Part shown: one piece after another, positions 35,665 through 44,731 of the stretch
Layout: each line of letters opens with the position of its first letter
Position numbering within the stretch: the stretch's first letter is position 1
Assembly: GCF_017307055.1 (NCBI RefSeq)
Contig: NZ_JAFLEQ010000017.1
Location: 187,516-238,079, forward strand
Length of the DNA: 50,564 nucleotides
From: Corynebacterium mendelii
GTDB lineage: Bacteria > Actinomycetota > Actinomycetes > Mycobacteriales > Mycobacteriaceae
Reading direction: 5' to 3'
Made by a program: the position numbers and the translations under genes
The notes under the pieces: model-generated
Database searches by the model: none
What the model was told of the DNA's origin: nothing
Seen by the model: only the letters and a program-made list of their open reading frames with translations

Positions 35665-36214
35665 GACCCAGATCCTCCAGGGAGAGGATGAACCGGTAGT
35701 CGATCCCTTCGGCGCCGATAATGTGGTCGGCACCGGTGGCCCGGTCGCAGACGGTGGCCACGGCCACCACTTCCGCGCCTGCTTCCCGGACGGCTTTCAC
35801 CGCGGTCAAAGGGCTGGTGCCGGTGGTGGTGGTGTCTTCGACGACGAGGACTTTTTTGCCCTTGATGTCGGGACCTTCGATACGGCGCTGCATCCCGTGT
35901 TTTTTCTGTTCTTTGCGCACCACGAAAGCGTCGATGTCCCGCCCCGGGGCATGCATGATGGCGGTGGCCACCGGATCCGCGCCCAGAGTCAGTCCGCCGA
36001 CGGCCTGGTAGTCCAGATCCGCGGTCAGCTCCCGCATCAGCTGCCCGATCAGGCGGGAGGCCCGGTGGTGCAGGGTGGCCCGGCGAAGATCAACGTAGTA
36101 GTCGGCCTGCGCGCCCGACGACAAAGTCACCTTGCCGTGCACCACCGCCAGTTCGCTGACCAGCCGGGCGAGTTGTTGTTTCGCGTCCGCATCACAATGG
36201 TTGCTGTTGCCCAC
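35657..36214 (-). CDS. pyrE: Orotate phosphoribosyltransferase
   Basis: PyrE transfers orotate to PRPP to give OMP in pyrimidine synthesis. The 185-residue protein has the PRPP loop KVLVVEDTTTTGTS (121-134), the flexible loop VRKEQKKHGMQ (99-109) and YYVDLRRATLHHRAS near the N-terminus, all typical. GTG 36214 follows AAGAGGT. It overlaps the SpoU methylase by 8 bases and probably heads a two-gene transcript. A short AAAAAG/CTTTTT palindrome (about 36249-36267) upstream may end transcription from the preceding gene. Confidence 0.95.
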   Translation of the reverse strand: MGNSNHCDADAKQQLARLVSELAVVHGKVTLSSGAQADYYVDLRRATLHHRASRLIGQLMRELTADLDYQAVGGLTLGADPVATAIMHAPGRDIDAFVVRKEQKKHGMQRRIEGPDIKGKKVLVVEDTTTTGTSPLTAVKAVREAGAEVVAVATVCDRATGADHIIGAEGIDYRFILSLEDLGLA

Positions 36215-36342
36215 CGTCTGTTACCTCTTGCTCATCGATGTTGCCGCCAAAAAGGCACGGGCTTTTTGTCCCCGGCGCCAATCCAGCGGATGGTCGTATC
36301 CGACCCACGGTCATCCAGATTACGTGGTGCACACCGGGCGGG

Positions 36343-37848
36343 TCATCTGTGTGCCGCATCCGGCGGTGGCTGGGTGGTGTCACCGTCACCGGTAGCGTCG
36401 GTGCCGTCGGATGCCTCCGCCGGGGCGGTACCGGATGCGTCGGTGAAAATGCTGGGCCGCCCGCCGCGGCGGGCCACCCGCGGGCGGGTGGCCGCCGGCG
36501 GCCGGGTCGTGCCATCGGCAATCGGTTCGATCAGATCACCGCCGATGACATGCAGATCCATGCTGCCGTGGCGCTGCCCCACAGAGCGGGTCGGCAAATC
36601 CACTTCCAGGCCCTCCGGGCCGGCCAAACGGTGCGGGCTTGTCCGGTGGCCCACCCCGGCATCGTCACCGTCCGGTTCCGTGTGGTCACAACCCTCGTCT
36701 GTGCCGGTGACCGGCCCACCACCGCGGCGGATGGTCCGCGGCCCGGCACCGTCAGGCGCCTCGTCGGAAGCCTCGTCGATGATCTCCGCATCGGGGATGT
36801 CCGTTGTATCCCGCGCGGCGGCGGCAAGACCCGGCGGGGCGGGAAGAGCACCGGTGGACCGGGCCGCCGACTGCGGGGTCAGCAGCGCCGGGCGGGTGGG
36901 GTCGCAGTCCGCCGGTTCGGCGACCCCGGCGGGGGTGAACGGCGGCAGCACCAGGGCCGCATCAGCGATCAACCCCAGCGGGGCGATGGCCGCGGCGGCG
37001 GTGGTTTCCGCATCCTGCCGCCCCACCAGTGCCGCCACCCACTGTCCGGCAACCACAATTTCGGTGATCGCCGGGGCCAGGGCCGCCAGCGCAGAACGCA
37101 CCCGCACATCAACGAACGTGGCCGCCGGGCCGGGTTCAGCGGCCCAGGCGGTGAACCCACCGGCGCTGGCCACCGTCACCGGCTGTTCGGCATCCGGGTG
37201 GGAATCGGTGCGCACGAACCGCACCACCACCGGCGACGCCGCGCTGCGCCGCACCGCCAGCACGGTGTGCCCCCCGAAATCGGCCAGATGGATTTCCTTG
37301 CCGTGGCTGATACCACTGACCGCGTCCCGTGCCCGCATATCCACCGGCACATCCGGGAAATCGAATTCCCCGGCCAGATAGTCATCGTGTTTGACGTAGT
37401 CGAAGCCGTGAACCGCGGCGAAACGCCGCCGCTCCCGGCGCGCCGCGCCGGGCAGCCTGTTGAGCAGCGTGCTGTGTCTGTCGTGTGTCTGCCCCCCGGC
37501 GGGCCGCCCACCGTCGCTGCCACGGGCACTGTCAGCATCGGTGTCACTGCCAGTGTCACCGGAGGGTTGTCCGGGGTCACTGCCGGTGTCCCCGGCTGGT
37601 GCGGCAGCGGCCGACGGGAGTGCAGCCGGGGATGGGCCGCCTGTGGCGGGGGTGGTGTCTGTGCCGGTGTCTTCTTCCCGGCCGGATCCGGCAGCGGGAT
37701 CTGCCGGGGGATGAACGTCGGTAATCTCCCCGCCCAAATCCAGCTCCCCGGAGGCGGTGGCATCCTGTTTTTTGGCCACGGCGATAAGAGCCGCGGCCCC
37801 GCCAAGGGATGCTGCGGCCAGTCCGAGAAGCAGATAAGGATCCATCAC
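36343..37848 (-). CDS. Membrane-anchored protein with low-complexity flanks
   Basis: I do not recognise a family. The 501-residue product (GTG 37848, or 500 from ATG 37845) has one N-terminal hydrophobic helix (PYLLLGLAAASLGGAAALIAV), an acidic/Gly/Pro linker (about 40-130), a folded middle (about 135-310, with FAAVHGFDYVKHDDYLAGEF and GKEIHLADFGGHTVLAVRR) and a long Pro/Asp/Thr-rich tail (310-500). Topology is probably a cytoplasmic or periplasmic globular domain tethered to the membrane. TAGACT (37856-37861, minus strand) lies 7 bases before GTG 37848, which favours a leaderless start there. It may be a corynebacterial signature protein. Confidence 0.6.
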   Translation of the reverse strand: MMDPYLLLGLAAASLGGAAALIAVAKKQDATASGELDLGGEITDVHPPADPAAGSGREEDTGTDTTPATGGPSPAALPSAAAAPAGDTGSDPGQPSGDTGSDTDADSARGSDGGRPAGGQTHDRHSTLLNRLPGAARRERRRFAAVHGFDYVKHDDYLAGEFDFPDVPVDMRARDAVSGISHGKEIHLADFGGHTVLAVRRSAASPVVVRFVRTDSHPDAEQPVTVASAGGFTAWAAEPGPAATFVDVRVRSALAALAPAITEIVVAGQWVAALVGRQDAETTAAAAIAPLGLIADAALVLPPFTPAGVAEPADCDPTRPALLTPQSAARSTGALPAPPGLAAAARDTTDIPDAEIIDEASDEAPDGAGPRTIRRGGGPVTGTDEGCDHTEPDGDDAGVGHRTSPHRLAGPEGLEVDLPTRSVGQRHGSMDLHVIGGDLIEPIADGTTRPPAATRPRVARRGGRPSIFTDASGTAPAEASDGTDATGDGDTTQPPPDAAHR

Positions 37849-37861
37849 CGTCCACAGTCTA
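37848..37861 (-). promoter_or_regulatory. Leaderless promoter of the anchored protein
   Basis: TAGACT on the minus strand (37861 to 37856) plus 7 bases reaches GTG 37848, which is directly followed by the in-frame ATG 37845. Confidence 0.5.
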
Positions 37862-37904
37862 GTAACGCCCACCGCACAGTGGGCGCACAATCAGCCGGCG
37901 GGGG

Positions 37905-38741
37905 CTAGATTCCGCGCTGGACCGGATTGTCCGGGGTGGCGCTCCACTGGGACCAGCCGCCGACATACTGGGCGGCACCGGGCAGACCCACATGGTGCAT
38001 GGCGAAGATGGCAGCCGCCGAATGCAGCCCGGATCCGGAATAGACCACCACTTTCGTCGGGTCAGTCACACCGACGGCATCGAACGCGGCCCGGATGTCG
38101 TCTTCCGGGAGGAAGAAACCGTCGTCTGTCATCAACGATTCCAGCGGCAGGTTCACCGCCCCCGGAATGTGGCCGGCTTTCAGATCCAGGCGTTCTTTGC
38201 GGCCGATGTAGCGGTTGTTCTCCCGGGTGTCGATGACCAGCACATCATCGGGCACCCGGCGCATGTAGTCCATATCGACGGTCGGCAGCTGCCCCGGGTT
38301 GGGGCGGATGGTGCAGTCGCGGGCCAGATTGCCCGGACCGCCGACCTGTTCGTAGCCGGCTTTCACCCAGGCACGGGAGCCGCCTTCGACAATGGAGACA
38401 TCCGCCACCCCCGCCCAGGTGAGAATCCACCAGGCGCGGGCGGCCAGCAGGCCTTTGTTGTCGTCGTAGACCACCACTTTGTGGTCTCTGTTCAGACCCC
38501 AGTCGTTAAAGGCTCTGTCCAGCACCGGGTAGCTGGGCAGCGGGTTACGGCCGTCCCTGGCACTGGGGGCCATCGCCAGCTGGTACGCCGGATCGCAGTG
38601 CAGGGCGGTCGGAATATGCGCGCCCCGGTACATCGAATAGCTCATTCCGGCACCCGGATGCCAGATGCATGCCAGGATGGTGGTTTTCCCACCGCTGCGG
38701 ATTGTCTCCGCAAGCTCGTCAACACTGATGGTTAGGCTCAT
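37905..38741 (-). CDS. Rhodanese-like (thiosulfate/mercaptopyruvate) sulfurtransferase with Ser at the active-site Cys
   Basis: The 278-residue protein has two rhodanese domains: the N-terminal half with LACIWHPGAGMSYSMYRGAHIPTALH and VVVYDDNKGLLAARAWW, and the C-terminal half with VLVIDTRENNRYIG, LKAGHIPGAVNLP and the loop VVVYSGSGLHSAAAI. In active enzymes this loop normally holds Cys (as in YCGSGVTA); here codon 235 is TCC, Ser. It is therefore probably not a classical sulfur-transfer enzyme, or uses another residue. ATG 38741 lies 7 bases after a TATTGT -10 box with no ribosome site. Confidence 0.82.
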   Translation of the reverse strand: MSLTISVDELAETIRSGGKTTILACIWHPGAGMSYSMYRGAHIPTALHCDPAYQLAMAPSARDGRNPLPSYPVLDRAFNDWGLNRDHKVVVYDDNKGLLAARAWWILTWAGVADVSIVEGGSRAWVKAGYEQVGGPGNLARDCTIRPNPGQLPTVDMDYMRRVPDDVLVIDTRENNRYIGRKERLDLKAGHIPGAVNLPLESLMTDDGFFLPEDDIRAAFDAVGVTDPTKVVVYSGSGLHSAAAIFAMHHVGLPGAAQYVGGWSQWSATPDNPVQRGI

Positions 38742-38754
38742 GGGCACCACAATA
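38741..38754 (-). promoter_or_regulatory. Leaderless promoter of the rhodanese-like gene
   Basis: TATTGT (minus strand, 38754 to 38749) plus 7 bases precedes ATG 38741. Confidence 0.5.
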
Positions 38755-38864
38755 TTGACGTTGCCGGGCCATCGCCACGCTGCTGCAGCGGGGTGACGGC
38801 CAGGCGGGGCGGAAATAACGATGGTGACCACAGCGCCCGGCCATCGCGTCCCGCCGCACCACAA

Positions 38865-38908
38865 CACCCCCGCGTCACCCGCCGGCACGGGCCGGTGACG
38901 CGGGGGTG
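38865..38908 (-). terminator. Hairpin downstream of clpB
   Basis: A perfect 15-bp stem (38865-38879 with 38894-38908) with a 14-base loop lies about 40 bases past the clpB stop. No U-run is seen. Confidence 0.6.
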
Positions 38909-38946
38909 GGGGCGAAAAGGCGATCCTTTCCCGGTGACGGGGCGGT

Positions 38947-41520
38947 CTATTCCGGCTGCCCGGCCGCCCGGGTGACCTCCAGGCTGTCGCCGTCGGCGGC
39001 CACCCCAACCGCCACCGCACAACCGTCGGTGATGGTTCCGGCCAACAGGTTTTTGGCCAGCTGATCGCCGATGGCCTGCTGGATGAGCCGGCGCAGCGGC
39101 CGGGCGCCGTAGGCCGGATCGTAGCCGCGGTCGGCCAGCCACGCCCGCGCCTTGTCGTCGACGGTCAGTGTCAACCGCCGGGCCGACAGGCGGGCGGCAA
39201 GCTGACGGATCTGGATATCGACGATGCCCGCCAGCTGCTCGCGGGTGAGCGCATCGAAGACGACCACATCATCGAGCCGGTTGACGAATTCGGGTTTGAA
39301 GGTCGCGCGCACCGCATCCATCATCTGTTCCCGGTCACCGCCGGCCCCCAGGTTGGAGGTGAGAATCAGAATTGTGTTGCGGAAATCAACCGTCCGGCCC
39401 TGCCCGTCGGTCAGCCTTCCCTCATCCAGGACCTGCAGCAGCACATCGAAGACATCCGGGTGGGCTTTTTCCACCTCGTCGAACAGCACCACCGTGTAGG
39501 GGCGGCGGCGCACCGCCTCGGTCAACTGGCCGCCGGCGTCATAGCCGACATATCCGGGGGGAGCACCCACCAGCCGGGCCACGGAGTGTTTCTCCCCGTA
39601 CTCGGACATGTCGATGCGCACCATGGCACGCTCATCGTCGAAAAGGAACTCGGCCAACGATTTCGCCAGTTCCGTTTTACCGACACCGGTGGGTCCGAGA
39701 AACAGGAACGATCCGGTCGGCCGGTCGGGGTCAGCCACCCCCGCCCGGGAGCGCCGCACCGCGTCGGAGACAGCCTCAACCGCCTCATTCTGGCCGACCA
39801 CCCGGCGAGTGAGAACCTGCTCCATCGACAGCAGCTTCTCGGTTTCACCCTGCATCATCTTGCCTGCCGGAATCCCGGTCCAGGAAGACACGACCTCGGC
39901 GATGGTGTCGGGGGTGACTTCCTCGGTGAGCATGGCACCCGCCTGCCCGCCGGCCACGGTGGCCTCTGCTTCGGCGACCTGTTTTTCAAGCTCCGGGATA
40001 CGGCCGTAGCGCAGCTCCGCGACTGTCGCGTAGTCGCCGTCACGTTCGGCGATTTCCGACTCGCCGCGCAGTTTCTCCAGTTCCTCTTTCGCGCCGCGCA
40101 CTTTGTCGATGGCGGCTTTCTCGTTGCTCCAGCGGGCCTTGAGTTCGCCGAGTTTTTCCCGCTCATCGGCCAACTCCTGGCGCAATTTCACCAACCGCTC
40201 ACGGGAGGCGGCATCGGTTTCCTTGTCCAGGGCCACTTCCTCGATCTCCAGGCGGCGGACAATCCGTTCCAGGTTGTCGATCTCCTGCGGGGAGGAATCG
40301 ATCTCCATGCGCAGCCGGCTGGCCGCCTCATCGACCAGGTCAATGGCCTTGTCGGGCAAAAACCTGCTGGTGATGTAGCGGTCGGACAGGGTGGCCGCAG
40401 CCACCAGCGCGGAGTCGGTGATGCGCACACCGTGGTGCACTTCGTAGCGTTCCTTCAGCCCGCGCAAAATACCCACCGAATCCTCCACCGACGGCTCGCC
40501 GACAAACACCTGCTGGAAACGGCGCTCCAGGGCGGCATCTTTTTCGATGTATTTGCGGTACTCGTCCAGCGTGGTGGCACCGACCAGCCGCAGCTCACCC
40601 CGGGCCAGCAGTGGTTTGATCATGTTGCCGGCATCCATCGCCGACTCGCCGGTCGCCCCGGCGCCGACAATGGTGTGCAGCTCATCGATGAAGGTGATGA
40701 TCTGCCCGTCGGCTTCCTTGATCTCATCCAGGACGGCTTTCAGGCGCTCTTCAAATTCGCCGCGGTATTTCGCCCCGGCGACCATGGAACCCAAATCCAG
40801 GCTGATGAGGGTTTTCCCCTTCAGCGACTCGGGCACATCCCCGGCGACGATACGCCGTGCCAGGCCCTCGACAATGGCGGTTTTACCGACCCCGGGTTCA
40901 CCGATGAGCACCGGATTGTTTTTCGTCCGGCGCGACAAAACCTGCACCACCCGGCGGATTTCCTGGTCCCGGCCGATGACCGGATCCAATTTCCCCTCCC
41001 GGGCGCGACTGGTCAGATCGGTGGAGTATTTCTCCAGGGCCTGAAACTGGCCTTCCGGATCCTCGGTGGTCACTTTCTTATTTCCCCGCACCGATGTGAA
41101 GGCGGCTGTCACCGCCTCATAGGTGGCGCCCGCGTCGTGGAGAACCTTGCCGGCATCGGTATCCGACCGGGCGATCGCCGCCAGCAGCACCTCGGTGGAG
41201 ACGTACTCGTCGCCCAGTTCACCGGCGACCTCCTGGGCGGAGTTCAAAATATTGAGCGCATTGCGGTCAAACTGCGCTTTGCCCATATTCGCCCCGGAGG
41301 CCGTCGGGTAGCCGGACACCACAGACCGGGCGCTTGCAAGAAGCTGCTGCGGGTCGCAGCCGGTGGCCTGAAGGACCGGAACAGCAATGGAATCAGCCTG
41401 GTCGAGGACCGCCACCAGCAGATGGCCGGCTTTGATCTCCGGGTTACCCAGGGATGAGGCCTGCGCCAGGGCGGCCTGCAGGGCTTCGGATGTTTTCGTT
41501 GTTGGCGCAAACTGTGCCAT
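38947..41520 (-). CDS. clpB: ATP-dependent disaggregase chaperone ClpB
   Basis: ClpB is a hexameric AAA+ machine that works with DnaK, DnaJ and GrpE to extract proteins from aggregates. The 857 residues contain the N-domain (1-150), the first AAA module with Walker [10 protein letters not shown] (207-215), the middle coiled-coil domain (about 400-525), the second AAA module with GPTGVGKTE (609-617) and the C-terminal RPLRRLIQQ sensor region. ATG 41520 is preferred over the in-frame TTG 41526. About 110-180 bases upstream lie two HspR-type inverted repeats, and hspR is in this window, so heat-shock repression is likely. A candidate SigH promoter overlaps the nearer repeat. Confidence 0.96.
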   Translation of the reverse strand: MAQFAPTTKTSEALQAALAQASSLGNPEIKAGHLLVAVLDQADSIAVPVLQATGCDPQQLLASARSVVSGYPTASGANMGKAQFDRNALNILNSAQEVAGELGDEYVSTEVLLAAIARSDTDAGKVLHDAGATYEAVTAAFTSVRGNKKVTTEDPEGQFQALEKYSTDLTSRAREGKLDPVIGRDQEIRRVVQVLSRRTKNNPVLIGEPGVGKTAIVEGLARRIVAGDVPESLKGKTLISLDLGSMVAGAKYRGEFEERLKAVLDEIKEADGQIITFIDELHTIVGAGATGESAMDAGNMIKPLLARGELRLVGATTLDEYRKYIEKDAALERRFQQVFVGEPSVEDSVGILRGLKERYEVHHGVRITDSALVAAATLSDRYITSRFLPDKAIDLVDEAASRLRMEIDSSPQEIDNLERIVRRLEIEEVALDKETDAASRERLVKLRQELADEREKLGELKARWSNEKAAIDKVRGAKEELEKLRGESEIAERDGDYATVAELRYGRIPELEKQVAEAEATVAGGQAGAMLTEEVTPDTIAEVVSSWTGIPAGKMMQGETEKLLSMEQVLTRRVVGQNEAVEAVSDAVRRSRAGVADPDRPTGSFLFLGPTGVGKTELAKSLAEFLFDDERAMVRIDMSEYGEKHSVARLVGAPPGYVGYDAGGQLTEAVRRRPYTVVLFDEVEKAHPDVFDVLLQVLDEGRLTDGQGRTVDFRNTILILTSNLGAGGDREQMMDAVRATFKPEFVNRLDDVVVFDALTREQLAGIVDIQIRQLAARLSARRLTLTVDDKARAWLADRGYDPAYGARPLRRLIQQAIGDQLAKNLLAGTITDGCAVAVGVAADGDSLEVTRAAGQPE

Positions 41521-41619
41521 GGTCAATCGTCTTCTTTCTGCTTCGTGCAGGCCGCAAGGTCACCGGCAGTGATCTGCCGGACCCTGGGTTTTCCTGCGTT
41601 TTTTCGTTTCACCATCAAC

Positions 41620-41645
41620 AACGTCAAACAAGTTGAGTCTGTTCC
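41620..41645 (-). promoter_or_regulatory. Candidate SigH-type promoter of clpB
   Basis: On the minus strand GGAAC (41645-41641), 18 bases, then GTTG (41622-41619) resembles the ECF SigH promoter pattern of corynebacteria. It overlaps the nearer HspR repeat. Confidence 0.4.
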
Positions 41646-41652
41646 ACTCAGG
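41632..41652. promoter_or_regulatory. HAIR-type HspR operator 1 upstream of clpB
   Basis: TTGAGT (41633-41638), 7 bases, ACTCAG (41646-41651). This matches the HspR-associated inverted repeat CTTGAGT-N7-ACTCAAG at 11 of 12 of those positions. Confidence 0.75.
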
Positions 41653-41676
41653 TCAAAATTTTTTGCTTCCCCACCC

Positions 41677-41696
41677 CTTAGTCGAGCAGACTCAAC
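41677..41696. promoter_or_regulatory. HAIR-type HspR operator 2 upstream of clpB
   Basis: CTTAGT (41677-41682), 7 bases, ACTCAAC (41690-41696). The right half is nearly perfect, the left half is one base short of consensus. The centre is about 45 bases from operator 1. Confidence 0.6.
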
Positions 41697-41784
41697 CCTG
41701 GTGGGTGGGTGAAAAATCCCCGCCGCGCCCACCACCTGCCGCAATGCCCCAACGGGGAGCACCCACCACGCACGGAAAAAAGAA

Positions 41785-43644
41785 TCAGCCGTGGAAGTAC
41801 TCGCCGACCAGCACCCGGGCCGGATTCTGGGAGGCACGGTCGGCGGCAATCCGGTTCCACTGCGGCACATGGTCGGTGATGACCGCATCGACCGGCCAGT
41901 TGACGAATTTTTTCATCGACGCCTCGGTATTGACCGTCCACACCGCCACTTTTTTGCCGGACTTGTGCAGCTTGGTCAGCCCGTCGTAGGAGAGGTTGTC
42001 TTCCTCGATCGCGGCCCAGTCGCCGGGAAGCGCGGCCTTGTTCGACCCGGACAGGAAATAGCCGAACGCGGTCTCCGCGTCCGGGTATGTCTCGTCGATG
42101 TAGGCGACCACACCGGATTTCAGACAGAAAAACACCACCCGGTCAACGATTCCGCGCTCGGCGACCATCCGGTAGAGATCATCGGCCATCCGGGTATCCG
42201 CGCTTGCCCCTTTGAGTTCGAGGAAAAGACCGGTGCGCCCGTCGACGAGATCAAGCAGCCCGTCAACGGTGAGCACTGTAGCCGCCGGGGCGGCGGGATC
42301 GGCCGGATAAAGCTTAAGCTGCGCAATCTGGTCCATCGTCATCTCCTGGGCCGAGGAACCCAGACCGGCCAGGCGGGAAAACGTCGCGTCGTGGTTGATG
42401 ATGTAGTGGCCGTCCGCGGTGCGCTGGACATCGACTTCCACATAGTCAACCCCCTGGCGGAGGGCCTGTTCAATGGCCCCGGCGGTGTTTTCCACCACCT
42501 GATCCCCACTGCCGCCACGGTGGGCGATCACCGCAATATCGGGGGCTTCCGACAGAACGTGCCCGGCCGTGGTCCAGTAGACGGATCCGGCGGCAATGAC
42601 ACCGATCACCGCCACCGCGATGGGGCGTTTGTTGTCGAACAACCGGTCGATCGGGGCCGGGGTGCGTTTGGGCGCCAGATCCGGCACCGGCCCGGCCGTT
42701 CCCACCACGCAGGGGCGCGCCACCGCCAGCCCCGCGGGCAGAAAGCGGTAGAACAGGGCGGTCAAAAAACAGATTTCGAACGGGGCGAACAAAAAGCCCG
42801 CCACACCGGTGATGATGTTGACCATGAGCAGCCCGAGAAAAGTCAGCCCCACCCCCAGCCCGGCGGACCCGTGGCCGACCACCAGCCCCAGGCCGACCAC
42901 CAGCCAGGGGATCACCGACAGGGCGGCCACCGCGGCGGCAATGATCAGGTGCACGGTCACGGCCCGCAGAATAATCGCCGGAAAGTTGCCGGTGACCATC
43001 CGCACCGACAGCCGGGCCGCGGGCCCCGGCGTCCAGCCCAGCAGAATGATTCCGTGGAACCAGAAGATCAGCAGGGTGGCCGCCGCCCAGGCGGCGGCCA
43101 GCACAAACAGGTAGATCGACGAATACAGGGTGCTGCCGTTGATGACCTCCATTATGAAATTCGGAATGCGCACCCCGGTGAAAATGCTCAGCTGCAGCAG
43201 ATTGTGCACCAGCGGCAGCACCAGCACCGCGAAAGCCGCCACCGCCACCAGACCAGGTCCGGCAATCCGCGGCAGCACCGACAGGCAGTAGGTGGCCACC
43301 TTCACAAAGGGGGCTTCCCTGCGCCCGTTCAGTTCAATGGCGGCCACCGTCATAAACCCGCCGATCTCCAGCAGCACCGTGACCATCAGCAGCAGCAGTC
43401 CACCGACAACCACCACCGGCCCCCACACAGAAAACAGCAGCTTAGTGGCATTGTCGTTGGTCAGCACCGGAATACCGCGGGCGGCCAGCACCGGCACCAG
43501 CATCGCCGAAAACCCGGGGAAGATAACGGCCACCTGCACAATTTTCAAAATGACCTGGTATTTGACCAGCTCCGGGGCGGCCTCGCGGTACCACTTCAAA
43601 TTGGCCCGGTCCTTACCGCGGCCGCGGGTGAGCTGCTGGTGCAT
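41785..43644 (-). CDS. Membrane-anchored glycerophosphodiester phosphodiesterase
   Basis: The 619-residue protein joins an N-terminal membrane domain of about eight helices (25-330, GPDPase-type) to a C-terminal GDPD TIM barrel (about 365-600). The barrel shows IAHRGG followed by VENT (usual PENT), YVEVDVQRTADGHYIINHD with the metal and catalytic acidic residues, FLELKG, and a late VWTVN. Family members hydrolyse glycerophosphodiesters to glycerol-3-phosphate and an alcohol at or in the membrane. GAAAGG is 7 bases before ATG 43644. It is convergent with nothing close; clpB follows 264 bases downstream on the same strand, separated by the HspR operators. Confidence 0.88.
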   Translation of the reverse strand: MHQQLTRGRGKDRANLKWYREAAPELVKYQVILKIVQVAVIFPGFSAMLVPVLAARGIPVLTNDNATKLLFSVWGPVVVVGGLLLLMVTVLLEIGGFMTVAAIELNGRREAPFVKVATYCLSVLPRIAGPGLVAVAAFAVLVLPLVHNLLQLSIFTGVRIPNFIMEVINGSTLYSSIYLFVLAAAWAAATLLIFWFHGIILLGWTPGPAARLSVRMVTGNFPAIILRAVTVHLIIAAAVAALSVIPWLVVGLGLVVGHGSAGLGVGLTFLGLLMVNIITGVAGFLFAPFEICFLTALFYRFLPAGLAVARPCVVGTAGPVPDLAPKRTPAPIDRLFDNKRPIAVAVIGVIAAGSVYWTTAGHVLSEAPDIAVIAHRGGSGDQVVENTAGAIEQALRQGVDYVEVDVQRTADGHYIINHDATFSRLAGLGSSAQEMTMDQIAQLKLYPADPAAPAATVLTVDGLLDLVDGRTGLFLELKGASADTRMADDLYRMVAERGIVDRVVFFCLKSGVVAYIDETYPDAETAFGYFLSGSNKAALPGDWAAIEEDNLSYDGLTKLHKSGKKVAVWTVNTEASMKKFVNWPVDAVITDHVPQWNRIAADRASQNPARVLVGEYFHG

Positions 43645-43951
43645 TCATAGCCTTTCGAAAAACCGCCGGTCGCATGCGCCGACACACACAGTGCCCGGGG
43701 ACCACGGCCGCGGTTTTTTAAAAAATACGGACAGTGCGGGACCGACCATGCCGGTCATCCCCGGTCAGTTCATTATGGACAGCCCCTCCACCGGGCGGGA
43801 ATCGGCGCCCGCGGCCGCCCGTATTTGCACCCCCGGAAACTGTCCCATATATTAGGAATAAAGTTCCATATAGTGAAACCATTGCTGTGGTCGGGGCGTG
43901 CCCCGGCCACCGCGCACCATCATGCACCCGAACACGAAGGCAGGCACCCAC
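43645..43951. other. Divergent region between GDPD and the YrdC-family gene
   Basis: Contains an AT-palindrome TTTTTTAAAAAA (about 43716-43727) that may supply the minus-strand promoter for GDPD, and the AT-rich operator-like element at 43848-43874. No gene is supported. Confidence 0.4.
43848..43874 (+). promoter_or_regulatory. AT-rich operator-like element with embedded -10 box
   Basis: GGAA (43855-43858) and TTCC (43864-43867) form an inverted repeat, flanked by TAT/ATA at 43850-43852 and 43870-43872 after a two-base mismatch on each side. TATAGT (43869-43874) is a good -10 box, about 77 bases before ATG 43952. The block is strikingly AT-rich. It does not match a DtxR or Zur box. Confidence 0.45.
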
Positions 43952-44731
43952 ATGTCCACCACCCCGCGCGCCCACTGGACCGGCGAGATCATCCCGGAGG
44001 CCCTGGAGGCCATCAACACCCCCGGCGGACTGATTGTCTGCGCCACCAAAGTCGGCTACATCCTCATGGCCGGTGACGGCGAAGGCCTGGAGCGCAAATT
44101 CGACGCCAAACAGCGCAAGCGCAACAAGCCTGCGGTGGTGCTGTGTTCCGGCATCGACCAGCTGACCGCCCTGGCCGAAGTCAACGACGAGATCGTCGAG
44201 TTCTACCAGCAGCACTGGGACCAGGATATTCTGCTCGGCTGCATTTTGCCGTGGAAGAAGGAAGCCGTCGACACCATGCCCGATGACACGGTGCGGGAGC
44301 TGGCCCGCGACGGCCGCAACACCTCCTGTTTCGTCATCCGTTTCGGCCGCCCGGCCGAGCAGATTGTCGCCAAACGGTGGGAAGAAGGAAAACTCACCTT
44401 CGCTTCCTCCGCCAACCCCTCGGGCGTCGGCAACCGCGGCAAAGTCGCCAATATCGGCGACCGCATCGAAAACGAGGCTGATTTCATTGTCTCCGCGGAC
44501 GACTACGTCACCTCCATCCAGCCCAATGAGACCGAGGACACCCGCAAAGAGCAGGGTGTGATGGTCTCCATGGTCACCGCCGACGGCACCCTGGTGCCGC
44601 AGCAGAACGGCCAGCGCGAGGTCACCCCCTGCCCGATCCTGATCCGGGCCGGCCTGGACTGCGACAAGATCATGGCCAACATGTCCGAGATTTTCCTGTC
44701 CTGGGACTACCGCCACGGCCACTACTACTGA
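43952..44731 (+). CDS. Sua5/YciO/YrdC-family protein
   Basis: The 259-residue protein contains a YrdC domain: GLIVCATKVGYILMAGDGEGL (beta-alpha start), KRKRNKPAVVLC in place of the substrate-loop Lys-Arg region, FVIRFGRP, and FASSANPSG, the characteristic SxANxSG motif. Proteins of this family make threonylcarbamoyl-AMP for tRNA t6A; more distant members have unknown roles. The C-terminal 90 residues are atypical, so it may be a paralogue and not the housekeeping TsaC/Sua5. ATG 43952 follows GAAGGCAGG. Earlier in-frame ATGs at 43898 and 43922 have no ribosome site. It has its own AT-rich promoter region and a strong terminator at 44788-44823. Confidence 0.78.
   Translation: MSTTPRAHWTGEIIPEALEAINTPGGLIVCATKVGYILMAGDGEGLERKFDAKQRKRNKPAVVLCSGIDQLTALAEVNDEIVEFYQQHWDQDILLGCILPWKKEAVDTMPDDTVRELARDGRNTSCFVIRFGRPAEQIVAKRWEEGKLTFASSANPSGVGNRGKVANIGDRIENEADFIVSADDYVTSIQPNETEDTRKEQGVMVSMVTADGTLVPQQNGQREVTPCPILIRAGLDCDKIMANMSEIFLSWDYRHGHYY

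Noticed and set aside
39460..41457. 665-codon plus-strand frame over clpB
   Set aside because: It is antisense to clpB, with no start signal or recognisable motif.
41791..43650. 619-codon plus-strand frame over the GDPD gene
   Set aside because: Gln/His/Gly-rich translation typical of the complement of a GC-rich membrane gene.
43848..43874. DtxR (iron) box at the YrdC promoter
   Set aside because: The AGG/CCT spacing and core of the DtxR consensus are absent.
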